From NCBI GenBank assembly GCA_963575745.1, contig CAUYUJ010014593.1, forward strand, positions 525,008-589,007: DNA of 64,000 nt, given 5' to 3'. Positions within the stretch are counted from its first letter, which is position 1, and every line of letters starts with the position of its first letter. The notes under the pieces were generated by a model. That model had not been told where the DNA came from and ran no database searches. It saw only the letters and a program-made list of their open reading frames with translations. Source of the DNA: Prorocentrum cordatum (lineage: Eukaryota > Sar > Dinophyceae > Prorocentrales > Prorocentraceae). Positions 52,581 to 63,079 of this stretch are shown here, piece after piece. Made by a program: the position numbers and the translations under genes.

Positions 52581-53540
52581 GGAGCTCATTGCATGACGCA
52601 GGCAGCCTTGCCACCACGCGAGAGCAGCCCAGCTGGCCAACTGTCGGCCACCAGCTGGGCCCCTCCCCTCGTCCCGGCGAGGAGTACGTGGAGGGCAGGC
52701 TGAACAAGCAGGGCAAGGCGGGCCGCCCCGCCGTCCGGGGTACATGACCATCGTATCGAGATGGCTCGAGATGTCGGCTCCTGCTGTCCCGACCCAATGC
52801 GGTCCAGATGTTCCGGCGGTCCGAGGCGGACCGATGTTCTCACTAGCTGCGGATCCGCTTCGATTGCCCGTGCGGCCCAATCCGAGGCACATTGCGATCC
52901 GATCCGAGCTCCCGATCCGGTTTCGACTGATCCCGCCAGCCTGCGAGCACTGCGGGGGGCGGGGGGGCCTCCCCCACCGGGGGCCTCCCCGCTTCCAAGG
53001 TTTCGTCTGGTCAACCACTTACCCGTGGAGGACGCGGGCATTCGTCTTGCAAGAACACGGTGGCCATGCCAAGGGCCTATGGGCACCACTCAGACATACC
53101 TGCATTGTTTGTGCGTCGGCCCAGCAAGGGGCGACGGGCGCGCTCGGAATTCTTGGCTGGTGCTGTGTGCTCTGGTCGGACACACGCCTCCAAGGAGGAC
53201 GCATAGTAGTACCAGTATATCCCTCTGCGTCCCAAAGGGTGGAGAGGAGGGGAACAGGAAAGCAGGAGGACCAGTTCACCCACTTCGGATCCACTGGCTC
53301 GAGCTTGCCTCCATGTTTGCCACGTGTGCTAGGAACCCTTAGTCCTCGCATCAAACTCAGCACTTTAGAGTCATCCATTCTCCAGATGTAGGCCGACGGC
53401 GCGAATCGCTGGTGGGCTGTGCAGGTGGGGACATCAATCAAGATCTGCCCCCTCAGAGCCTGCGCCAAGAACCGACGAAATGTTAGGATATTTGCCGCCG
53501 CTCTAGACTCGCCTGGCGGCGCTCTGTACTCGTAGGTGCA
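52581..53540. other. No recognised gene; GATCCG word patch at 52790-52930
   Basis: 52790-52930 carries CCGATCC, GATCCGAT and TTCGATT words of the family at 19745-19975. The rest shows no recognisable coding. Confidence 0.35.
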
Positions 53541-53700
53541 AGCATGCACGATTACATTCGGTCCATCATTTCATGCGGGAGAAGGTCTCAGTGGGAGCAG
53601 GCGCTGTCGCTGTTCAAAGAGATGTCCGATGCGAAGCTGCAGCCAGACGTCGTCTCCCCTACACTGCAGGAGCACTCGCGTGCGAGAAAGCCCTGAGCCT
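53541..53700 (+). pseudogene. Pentatricopeptide-repeat (PPR) fragment, frameshifted
   Basis: 53550-53663 encodes DYIRSIISCGRRSQWEQALS followed by LFKEMSDAKLQPDVVS, which fits the 35-residue PPR consensus as found in dinoflagellate PPR proteins. After a frame change the next unit begins as YTAGALACEKAL (53660-53695) and then similarity stops. PPR proteins bind organelle RNA in sequence-specific fashion; one and a half units with a frameshift cannot be a working protein. It could be an exon of a larger gene or, more likely, a retrocopied fragment. Confidence 0.7.
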
Positions 53701-53789
53701 GGGTTGTTTCATTTCGGCCTCGCGGCGGCGTTCGGAGGCTGAGCTGAAAGTGACAGCCCAGACTGCGCCAGGTGCCGCCAGTACCGCAT

Positions 53790-54045
53790 GCGAGAGCCCC
53801 AAGACGGCTCCAGAGGCCCCGACGACGCCCAAAGAAGGACCCAAGAAGACCCACAATAGGGCCTCCAGGCCCAAACACCTCTGATGTCCTGAAGGCGTTT
53901 GAGCGATGTTCCTTCCACTACTGGCTGTTTCGGGTCCCAGGTCGCCCGAGACGGCCCGAGAGGCCCCCGAGATCGTCCAAAGACGGTCCCACAGGCTACC
54001 AACAGGGCTCCGAGACGCCCCAAGAGGCCTCCGGGACGGCCCACG
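53790..54045 (-). repeat. CCTCTTGGGG-type degenerate patch, inverted
   Basis: The plus strand shows CCCCAAGACGG, CCCAAAGAAGG and GAGGCC words, the reverse complement of the 21500-22130 family. Confidence 0.5.
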
Positions 54046-54205
54046 TCAGGAGGGAAAAAACACAGACACAATTCATCGTCGATTCCACCGAAAATATTGG
54101 AAAATATGGGAAGTGGGGGGGAAGACAAAAACCCAGAAAATATGGGAAAATGTGGGGGATCTTGTTATTTGTGTGTATTTATTTGTGTGTCCCGGGGCCC
54201 CTTCA
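54046..54205 (+). repeat. AT-rich element family F, copy 3
   Basis: 160 bp from TCAGGAGGG to GGCCCCTTCA; the closest match is 33843-34006. CGTCGATTCCACCGAAAAT and GGGGGATCTTGTTATTTG are diagnostic. Confidence 0.82.
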
Positions 54206-54347
54206 CCACGGGACCCTCCTGCTCGCTCCCCCCCGGCCTGGCTTGGGGACCGGCGGAAGGCGTGCAGGGACTTGACCGAGCGCCACGCCACGCTGACCGC
54301 GGCCTGCACGAGGGCGGAGGCGATGGCCGAGGATCCCCCGCCTTCCT

Positions 54348-54471
54348 TGGCATCGCTCGGACGTGTGCATTTTTCCTTCGGCGAGGACCATCTAGGAGCA
54401 TCCTTGATCATTAGGCGAAAAAACCACGCACGAAACCAAAAAAAAACAGGGAATGGACGTCCGAGCGATGG
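54348..54471. mobile_element. TIR element family C, copy 2 (124 bp)
   Basis: Same terminal repeats (GGCATCGCTCGGACGT and ACGTCCGAGCGATGGC), GCGAGGACCAT centre and A9 run as 24617-24744. This copy lacks the 59-bp flanking duplication. Confidence 0.78.
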
Positions 54472-54721
54472 CGAGCTTTTTCATCCCCAGTCCTGCGACA
54501 CTTTTTCCTTCTCTTCCTCCTCTTCCTTTTTGACCTTAGGCAAACTGGGGTTGACTGGGATCGTAGCGTCAGTCCTCCTTTTCCTCCTCCTCCTCCTCAT
54601 CTTCGTCCTCCCTGTTCGTTAGAAAGAACTTCTCCGTGTCGCGCCCCCAAGACTTGTCCATTCGGCGGGCCAGGTGTTTTGCTTGAGACTTATGCGCCAT
54701 TTATGATCCTGAAGCTTGAAA

Positions 54722-55095
54722 TTTGCAACAGTTTCACATAGTTTGGGCGGCTCGTTTTCAACATGTGGCTCTCTCCTTCGCTCCGCGCACATTCGTCTTA
54801 AAAGTTCGCAGCAGTTTCACTAATGTGGCTCTCGCCTTCGCGCCGCACTTGTTTGTAACAAGCGCAGGCGAGCCCCGTGGTGAAAGCGCAAGGAGGAGAG
54901 GGGGAGGAGTGGAGGAGGAGGAGGAAGAGGAGGAGAAGGAGGAGGAGGAGGAGAAGGTGGAAGAGGAGGAGGAGGAGGAGGAGGAGGAGGAGAAAGAGTG
55001 GGTGAAACCGGCAGCCCCAGCGCTGGGCTGCCCCGCATAAGCCATGGCCTTCGCGCCGCACGCAATCATTTTGAAAGTCTGCAACAGTTTCACGG
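54722..55095. repeat. Short dispersed repeat units around a (GGA)n tract
   Basis: GCAACAGTTTCAC, GGCTCTC, CCTTCGCGCCGCAC and TTGTAACAAG-like blocks recur at 54725-54870 and again at 55046-55095; a reverse-complement match is at 12488-12535. 54903-54996 is a (GGA)n/(GAA) tract. Confidence 0.6.
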
Positions 55096-55754
55096 ATGGG
55101 TGGGCGCTGCTGGAGACAGGGCTCGCACGCGGGATGTGAACCATGTTCCTCGTTTGGGGGGCGACCGCTGGCGGCTGCGGGGGCTGCCCGTCCATCCCCG
55201 CGGGGGTGGCCTCTGCCTGTCCTTGGTCCTCCCTCCGAGGGGGGGGGGGGGGGGAAAGCCTGTCTGGGCTTTTTGGGTTTGGCCTGGGGGTCCTCCTCGT
55301 CGCCTGGGCGCTCGCGGCTTGGCGGGAGGCCGCGCGTCGCGAGCGGGAGGCGGCCAGGGAGGGCTGTGCCTGGTCTTGGGACCGGGGCTTCGGACCAGGG
55401 GCGGCCCAGGGGCTTCCTCTGTGGGCGTGCCACCATGCTGGGGGCGGGGGGGCGAGGAGGAAGGAGGGCGTGGGGAAGATGAAGACATTGGGGGGGTCCC
55501 AGCTCCTTCCCGCTCCTCCAGCACCACCCTCTCCCCACTCCTCCCCCTCCGCACCCCAGCTGCGCAGCGGCCACCCCTCACGGGGTGGGGCCCGCCCCCC
55601 GCGCCTGCGCTTCGGGCCTCGTGGCCGATGTCGGGTTCGTCGGGGCTTCCGGGCCCCGCGCCAGAGAGGCAAGGCAGCCCGGGGACCTCCCGAGGCGGGG
55701 CGGCGCCGAACGCTCCTCCCTCCTTCCTCGCCCCTGCTTCCTCGCCCTCCCTCT
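55096..55754. other. No recognised gene; very GC-rich
   Basis: Contains a G16-type run near 55239-55254. Long overlapping frames on both strands (up to 351 codons) reflect lack of AT-rich stop codons and have no recognisable domain. Confidence 0.4.
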
Positions 55755-55795
55755 TCCTCCCCCTCCTCCTCCTCCTCCTCCTCCTCCTCCTCCAA
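55755..55795 (+). repeat. (CCT)n microsatellite
   Basis: About eleven pure CCT units. Confidence 0.9.
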
Positions 55796-56249
55796 GACGG
55801 CGTTTCGGAGCAAGCTATTGAGGGAACGTCTCGCCCGAAAGTTCCAAAGGAACCAGCCGCATGCACACGGGTCCCTTTCCGCTTACTGCGAACGCCAGGG
55901 GGAGGACACATTTCCCCAGGCACATACATGCATGCTTTTGCTTCCGCCCCCGGGATTGTCTCTCGAAAGTGATGTGCCGCCTGCGGGGCAACCATAAAGG
56001 TGCCACCTCGTCGAGACGAAGAGCCAGGATCAGACGTACACGCGCGATCCACTCCCAAGCGGCCAGCATCAACATCAGAGGCATGTTGCTGTGCGTATCA
56101 GGCGTAACAAGCGAAGCGGGTGCATATTCGCCATGCCTGGAGGTACACCAGCATGCAGAGCGCACGCATGATGCCACGCGCGTAGCATGTTTGCAGTATT
56201 CGCATTTGTGTTTCTCCCTTCTTCTGGGCGGGACGTACCGGGGGAACAA
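55796..56249. other. No recognised gene
   Basis: The plus frame that becomes the 56250 ORF is open here from 55861 but shows no protein-like composition. Confidence 0.35.
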
Positions 56250-56973
56250 CATGTCTTGCCATATCTTTGGAAGCCGAGCAGGAATCGACCAGCCACGGGT
56301 CAAGAGTGCAATCAAGGCAGAAAAGGTCTTTGACACCGAGCAACGCGGACGTATGCGCGTGAAGAATTATTGTTTTCGCAAGCAGCAGCTGGATGAGAAT
56401 AACGACGTTACCGCGGCCATCGAACAGCTAGGAGACAAGGTGGCCCGCGCGGAGAGTTTGACCCACGACGTATCGGATGATCAGACGCGCGGTTTTGAAA
56501 GTCTGTCCCATCAAAATGGGTAGTGTGAGAAGCAAAGGAGCATAGTTGCTTCTATTGTTGCGGAGGCGGACGAATCCGAAAGAAAGGTGCTGGCGAGTTC
56601 GGCCAGAAAGAAGGACGATGGCAGTCCACTTGTTATTGAGCAGCTCGAAGAAAGAATGGCCCTGACTTCCATACTCGCCCGAGTCCATTTGGACTTTCTG
56701 TCGCGTGAATACGAACGCTTGTCGTCTCATGGCGGTTTGTCCGAGAATCCAAGGAATGTTCTGCATCTTGTTCGGGCAGACCTGGAAGAGGCTGAAGATA
56801 ATATACCAGGAGCAGCAAGAGTCCGTGCCGACCCGGTGCTGATGGGCAGAATCGCTGATTTTTTGCGAGCAGAGATGAGCACACAGTTCGGGATGTTGTT
56901 TCGCGACTGCAGGCCGAGGGCCCCGAGAACGAAGTCATGCGTACTCTGCGACACTGGGAGTAACTCGGTGTAG
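56250..56973 (+). pseudogene. Unidentified protein-like reading frame with one in-frame TAG
   Basis: One frame reads MSCHIFGSRAGIDQPRVKSA, then EKVFDTEQRGRMRVKNY and VTAAIEQLGDKVARAESL, hits TAG at 56521-56523, and continues in the same frame as VASIVAEADESERKVL, VIEQLEERMALTSILARVHL and LEEAEDNIPGAARVRADPVL to a TAG at 56971-56973. Composition is charged and helical, codon use is less GC-extreme than neighbours, and no low-complexity repeat is involved. I do not recognise the family. It could be a host gene fragment, an exon pair, or an ORF1 of another element. The stop may be mutation, assembly error or a missed intron. Confidence 0.35.
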
Positions 56974-57959
56974 TGATGCTTGAAGGCCACACGCCCGATC
57001 AATTGAAGTACCTTATCTTATACATGTTGCCATCGTGCGCATGCGCCCGCGAGGAAGAATGGCTGGCGCACGCTTGGCGCGTCGAGACATACGATTCTCC
57101 CGTGCTGGGTGCTTCTGGCCCCGGGCTTTGCACCTCCCCCCCGCCCCTCGCCCCGCCCCCCAGGTCCCCCGCAAGGCGCGCGTTCAGGATTGGAGTCCAC
57201 TGCCCCTCTGTTATGAGGCCGTTGTATAGGAGAGGGAACAGAGGACAGAGTGTTTACACAGTTTTGAGGAATTTGTGAATTCAGCATGGGTCCGGCTTGA
57301 AGTGCCTCGAAGAAAGCGCGCGCACCCGAATCGCAGACATATGGCTATATGCGGACCTGGGACACTTTGCTTCCCGTCGTCGTCCTCGCCCTTGCTCCGT
57401 TCCCCTTCCTGTCTTCCCTCCCCTGGATGGTGTCGAAAGCGTCCGCGGCTCGGGCGGGGGAGCGCCCCTTCCCACCTCCCTTATTATTCCTCGTTCCTCT
57501 TTGCCTCCCTGCTCCACCGTCCGTCGTCCTACCTCGCCCACCCTCCTTGTTCGAAAAGTGAAGTCCCTGGTGCCGCGTGCCCGCGTCAGCGGTAAATGCT
57601 TTTTCGATACCCGAGCACAGCGGCGCAACCAAACAGAGGGGATTGCCAATGCGAGAGTTCGGGGCGCACCCAAAATTTGGGCGGCACGGCCGCCGAGCAC
57701 ACTCGCATCGCTAACATGTAAATTATAAGTGCCTGCGGCAAGGTCCGCCCCCGTGCCGGAGCAGTGGTCTATATGGCGGCGCGTGGAGCTTTGACTTGTA
57801 AGAGGTCCGTGACATGTGACATCTCTCGTGTTTTCGGATTGCTGCGCGGCTTTATTTGGTGTCCTTCGAGGCCTTTTGGGGCGTCTTCGGGCCGTTGGGG
57901 GCCGCTTTGGCGCCGCGTTACACCGCGGCCGCCCTGGGCCAGGGAAGCGTGCATTTGCG
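56974..57959. other. No recognised gene
   Basis: GC-rich stretches with C and G runs (57125-57165). No domain or repeat family recognised. Confidence 0.35.
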
Positions 57960-58440
57960 GTTCTCTCGGGGGCGCCCTGGGCCGGGGAAGTGTGTATTTG
58001 CATTCCCCCCCAGCTGGGCATGTCAACTTCGGTTCTGGGCTGGCAAAGTCGGGGCGCCCTCGAGGTGGCGAGCGTTTACCTATTCGAAATACACAGATGA
58101 ACGTGTGATCTGTGTACACAGTTTGTGTCTTCAACTGTGTATTTTCGTGTGTGGGCCCGCTGTTTACACAGATCGTGGTGTGATCTGTGTGCACAGATCT
58201 CGTTCCCATCTGTGTGTTTGGAGTGTGTCCCTCGCGGGTGGTGTTGAATGGGCGGAAACTTTCGCGTTTCTCTTCCGGCTGGTCCAGGGGGGCCTCGTGC
58301 GCGGTCGAAATACACAGTTCGTGTCTCCAACTGTGAATTTGTTGCGGGCCGTTCGCTGGAGTGGTCTCTGGGCGGGAGTTTCCGCGGGTTTCCCGGCTGG
58401 TCCAGGAGGGGGCCGTGGTCTGGGCATGCAATGGCGCGGG
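57960..58440 (+). repeat. Degenerate CACAGATCTGTG-type repeat and duplicated block
   Basis: 58080-58230 repeats TACACAG, GATCTGTGTACACAG and CAGATCTCG; 58225-58335 and 58350-58440 share CGGCTGGTCCAGG and GGCGG.A.TTTC blocks. The words are dyad-symmetric, so the patch is rich in small inverted repeats. A 386-codon minus frame over this region is not accepted. Confidence 0.55.
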
Positions 58441-59549
58441 GGGGGGGGTGGGGAGGGTGGGCTGTGGGAAGGAAGGGGTTCGATAGGAGGGATGGCCGAG
58501 GGGCCAAGGATGAACGGGACTGGACGAGAGCGGAGGAAATGAGCCCAGGAGGATTTGCATCATCGGTGTCAGCATCACGAGGGCGAGGGAGGTGGGGTGG
58601 GGGGCAGAAGTTGGGAGCATGATGTGCACTAGGGCGGAGAGGATGGGAGGAGGGCAGGCATGTGGACGATGGGGGAACGAATCCGGCGCAGGAGGACGAC
58701 GAGGAACGACGTGAATTGGCACATGGGGGGGGGCAGTGTGGATGAAGGGCATGATGAGGACCGGGGCAATCGGAGGGGCATGAGGAGGGTGGAGCCGCAG
58801 CGAAGGGATATTTGGAAGAGGCGGGGGGTTTGGCATGAGCTCGAGGCGGGCGCCAGCTAACGATTCGCTGAACAGAGTTTTGCTTGTCCGTGCACCCCCA
58901 GAACACAGTGACTGGTTGCAGAACTTCATGATAAGGGTAATCGTGCGTTTCGTGCTTCCAGGCCACAGGCCCGAGTCCGCGACGCCCCTTGGCGTCGCGA
59001 TGATGCCGCCCCGATTTGCCAGACCGCGTATGCACAGATACGCAGAATATGTGTTGCAACGTTTGTTTCATGACCCTCTCTATACTAACAGACCCACGTT
59101 GGAATCCAAGTTCAGGATTGGGCCCGCCAGATCTCATTGAGCCCTGCGATGGGAGATGTTTGCCGCGTGCTCTGGGGGCGGGGGCAAGGCGGGGGCGGGG
59201 GGGGCGGGGCGCGGAGGGGGCGGGGCGTGGAGGGGGCGGGGCGACGAGCGCTGCAGTTGGGTGCTCTAGGCAGCGAAGGCTCTCATTCTCGGCAGCGGCG
59301 TCAGCGCGCCGTCTAGGGAGCTCTAGGCGGCGACGGGTGCCCCCACGCAGGGCACCTCTTGGCGTGCCTTCTTCTTCCGCGAATCTGTGCAATCAGGGAG
59401 GTGTCTCCCGCGACGAGCTCCCTGGGCCTTTCAGAGACATCCCCTGGGCGTCCAGGCGCGGCCAACAGCGAATGACTGAGTGGCAGCCCGCTCGCGCCGT
59501 GGTTCGAAGGCCTCCTGGAGGACGAGCTCGCGCGGCGGCGCAGAGTTGA
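58441..59549. other. No recognised gene
   Basis: G-rich (58440-58760) then GGGGCGGGGC-rich (59175-59250) sequence. Upstream limit of element 5 is not identifiable; no EEP motifs are seen here. Confidence 0.35.
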
Positions 59550-59670
59550 CTCTGCTGCTCGGGCGCGGCTGTGGCGCGACTTTGCAGGCCGCGCGGCTCG
59601 CAAACTGATCGAGCCGAAGCCCGTGGAGCCGCGGCCGAGATCCTTGCCTGGCGGCGCGCCCGGGCTTCCA

Positions 59671-59705
<35 letters not shown>

Positions 59706-59737
59706 CGCTGGCCGCGGAGGCCATCGCGCTGGAGTGG

Positions 59738-60938
59738 ATGCCTCTGTGGGTCAAACCGTCGAGGGCGAGGGGCGCCCCCGCGGCCAGCTGGCAGGCACCG
59801 CGAACGCTCGAGGCCATCAGCCTGAACCAGGCGCGGACGACCCCCCTCTCATTCGGGCGCGGGAGGGGCCCCGGCTGGGACAACTTCCACCCGCGCTTGC
59901 TCAACGAGCTCTCAGACCCCCTTGGTCGAGCGCTTCGCGGCCATCTTGAACCAGTTCGAGGACTCGGCCGAGGTGCCCGACCCTGGGGCGACGATGATGG
60001 CGTTCATCCCAAAGCCGCCTCCCGACGTGGGCAGGCGGCCCATCGGCCTGATGGAGCTCTGGCCTCGGGTGGGGTCGAAGATTCGCCAGGGCCTGGTCCG
60101 CGCCTGGGAGCGCTCGGTCGACGCCGATTTCGCACGGGGCAAGAGCGGGGGCACGGCGGTGGACCGCGCAGCCTACATCCACAACTTGCTCGTGGTGCAC
60201 GCCATGCGTTTCGACGGATTCGTTTCTGGATCTGTATTTCGACGTCGGCAAGTTCTTCGAGAACGTCTCCCACTGCATGGTGGTTGTGGTGGCGCTGCGC
60301 TTCGGCTTCAACCTGCAGTTGTTGAGGTGCCTATGCGCGATCTACCGCGGCCCGAGGCGGCCATGTGGTTCGACGCCACGTCGCGGGCGGCGATGCCCAA
60401 CGGCACGGTGATCGCGGGCTGCAGCAGCGCGGCTGGCGTGGTGAAGTTCCTGACGCTGAGCGTTCTCCGGCAGATCGTGGTGGAGGCGCCCGTTGTCCGG
60501 CCGCTGAACCTCGTCGATGACCCGAAGGTTCGCGCGATCGGCACGCTCCGCGCGGTGTGCAGCCAGTTGATCGTAGCAGCCAACATTGTGATCAAAGAGA
60601 TCGAGAAGCTCGACCTGCCCCTGAACTTGCTGAAGACATGCGTCCTCTGTCCGGCGTCGGAGCTCGCCGACGCGCTGTTGGCGGACAGTCGCTGGCCGTT
60701 CGATGAGTCTTGTTTCTCTTCCACCCGCCTTACCTCGGCGGGGGCGCCTCCGACGGCATGGGCCGTCGGGCGCCCGCGCAGCGCGCTCGCCTGTCTGCCG
60801 CGTCGGCCGCGGCGACTCGGCTCGCCAAAATCGGGCGGGGGAGGGGGGCTTCTCGGGTCCACAGGGCGGGTCCGGTCGCTAAGGCCACGTGGGGTGCGCA
60901 CATTATTGGTCTTGGGGACTCGGCTCTGCCGACTCTGA
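59738..60938 (+). pseudogene. Element 5 reverse transcriptase, frameshifted
   Basis: The pre-RT segment ends in PGWDNFHPRLLNELSDPL (59738 frame). 59922 onward reads MMAFIPKPPPDVGRRPIGLM (fingers, RPIG) and RVGSKIRQGLVRAWE. Motif A, FLDLYFDVGKFFENVSH, lies in a third frame at about 60220-60290. The 59922 frame then resumes with NGTVIAGCSSAAGVVKF (motif B) and LNLVDDPKVRAIG (motif C, VDD) at 60505-60530. At least three frame changes make it unreadable as a whole, yet all three catalytic blocks survive. Confidence 0.78.
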
Positions 60939-61609
60939 GGGCGGCCTCTGCCAGGTCTTTTGGCCCCCTTCAGCCTGGCCCCCACCTTGGCCTCACATTC
61001 CTCCTTTGCGGGGCCCCCCAGCGTGACCCTCTCGTCTCGACGACGGTGGGCGCCGTCGCGGCGTTTGTGTCAGTTTGGCACCGCAGCGTCACGAAGCAGG
61101 TGCTTCTCTCGGCGTTTGAAGACGCGCTCCTGTCTGCGAGCAAACCTAGGCCCTGGGGACCCGCCAAGCAACCTCTGGCTGCCCTTGTGCTAACGCTTGC
61201 CCAGATCCGTTGGAGGTTGGATGTCCCTAGTGAGGTTTTGGTTGGCCAGGTGGGTCGCCCCTGGAGTTTGTCGGGGTTTCCCCTTGCTTTCTTCGCCCTT
61301 CGCGCGCGCGAAGCTTGCGGGGAAGCTATTGCGATGGAAGAACAGGTTCGGCACAGCGATTTCGGCGCCGAGTGGCGCGGCGCCATCTGTCTCAAGCCAG
61401 CTCTTGCTTTGATTTCGAAGCAGAGCTCAATCTGGTCCGATCATTGTCGTCACTGCTTGCGCTGCCTGGTTGCTAATAGGTATTGGTGCCAGCAGAGATT
61501 GCACGACGCCTGTCAGGACATCTCTCCTGCTTGTTTGGTCTGCCAGGCCCCCTCGGGCACAACGTTTCTTTATCGCTTCGATTGCCCCGCCCGCGAGGCG
61601 TGGCGGTGA
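60710..61609 (+). pseudogene. Element 5 connector region with zinc-binding motif
   Basis: A 299-codon frame between RT and RNase H. The C-terminus holds HCRHCLRCLVANRYWCQQR and CLVCQAPSGTTFLYRFDCP, a cysteine/histidine pattern typical of LINE connectors. It ends at TGA 61607-61609; RNase H follows in another frame. The first 80 residues overlap the RT frame and are doubtful. Confidence 0.65.
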
Positions 61610-61615
61610 GGTGCG

Positions 61616-62680
61616 TTGAGCCTGGACTTGCGTCGGGCGGCGGATCGCGTGCGCCTCCTCTCACCCAGAGCCCAGGAGCTGTTTGCCAGGCGTGTGCTCC
61701 CTGACCCCACTTGTTGGTTCACTCGCCCCTTTGAGCACCCCGTGGCCACGGTGTGCGGGCTCAATTGGCCCGCCGAAGGGTTGGTGCTTGGGGGGGGGGG
61801 GGGGGGGGGGGGGGCGCATGCGTTCATAGACGGCTCGTACTGCGAACCTGCTCTCCCCGGGATTCGATCGGCGGGTTGGGCGGTGATCGTGACGGGCGGG
61901 CGGGGGGCATTGGCTCGTGCGGTATGGGGGCGCGTGCCCTTAAGCGTTGCTCCAGCCCAGGTCGCCCGCGACGGTGAGGACTACGCTGTGGTCTCTCTTG
62001 TTCGACGTGCTTCAGTTTTCCCCGGGGCCAACTTGCATGGGGGCTGCGCGCGCGCCATTGGGTATGTTTCCGACCCCGTGGGAGCTCTGTGTCCAGATAT
62101 TGCTCGACCGCATATGTGGCAGCATGTGTATGATAAGCTTGACGGTATGCTGTGGCATAAAGTGCCAGCCCATAGCACCCTGCGTGATTTCGAGAATGGC
62201 AAGCTCAGTCGGCTTGAATATCTTGGCAACAAGGCTGCGGACGAATATGCGGAGAAAGGTGCCTCTTTGGGTAGAATCGCTGCCGCTGATCGCGCCGTCG
62301 TCGACGGTTGCTTCGAGTTGGCGCGTCTTCTCTGTAAGTTCTCGGCTGAGCAAGAGGCTCGGATTGGAGACAGTCAGCAGTTCGACCATGTCGGCATCGA
62401 TTGGATTAGGCACATCACCCTTGAGGTCCCTCGTCTCCCTGATGACGTTCCTCCACCTCCTCCTCCTGAGCCCCCCCCCCCCCCCCTGGGAGCGGCGGGG
62501 CGGGTCGGGGGTCGTAGAGGGTGGGTGGGGAAGGTCAGGGGGGCAGGGCCGAATGGCCCGACCTCCATGTCTGGCCAGCCCGCGCCCACCACATCATCGA
62601 GCGTGGGGTCATGGACACCTCGGGGGCAACGGCTGGACCCCTGGCCCTCTGTACTCGCTGCGGCTCGGTTTGTGGCGTAG
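61616..62680 (+). pseudogene. Element 5 RNase H domain
   Basis: A 354-codon frame. RNase H signatures: AFIDGSY (first Asp), RDGEDYAVVSL (Glu), IGYVSDPVGA (third Asp) and LGNKAADEYAEKG (last Asp), with VPAHSTLRDFENG between. All four acidic positions are present, unlike elements 1 and 2. Just before the domain, the G25 run encodes eight Gly. A Pro-rich tail (62450-62490) follows; downstream LCTRCGS in another frame (62640-62660) is probably the zinc knuckle. Confidence 0.78.
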
Positions 62681-63079
62681 CACGGGGGAAAAACTGCTCT
62701 CGCGCCAGATTGCCCGGGCCACCGTTCCCCGGGTCGTGAGAGGCAGCTGGATTGGATTTTGCAAGGCCGCCATCCTTCGAAGCAAGGGTTTCGGATCTCG
62801 CGCGCGGCCGTGCTATCGGATCCCTCTCGAGAGGACCTGGCGGCCAAGATGGGTCTGGACGACCTCCCGCTGTTTGCGCCGCCTCTGTCCAGAGGCTCTC
62901 TTGCGTCCATGTCGGGCGGGGGCGGATGTGCTTGGGCGGGGACTGGGGTCGACCTTCTGCGAGGCCTGCCGCTTTTTGGGTTCAGCTCTCGGGAGGAGGC
63001 TGAGTCAGCTGGGCTTCGGGCGCAAGAGCGCCGACGGCAGGTTGTGCCGCCCGGGTGGGATTTTGACCCCCCCCCCTAA
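62681..63079 (+). pseudogene. Element 5 C-terminal tail
   Basis: Frame 62759-63079 reads LAAKMGLDDLPLFAPPLSRG and REEAESAGLRAQERRRQVVP to a stop at 63077-63079. It is similar in position and Arg-rich composition to the end of element 2 ORF2, so it is probably the original C-terminus. Confidence 0.5.

Noticed and set aside
54758-56058. Several frames of 250-350 codons on both strands
   Set aside because: Very GC-rich with a GGA tract inside; equal openness in all frames argues against coding.
57769-59392. Minus frames of 386 and 438 codons
   Set aside because: Pro-rich, low-complexity translation over degenerate repeats; no recognisable domain, and overlapping frames on both strands.
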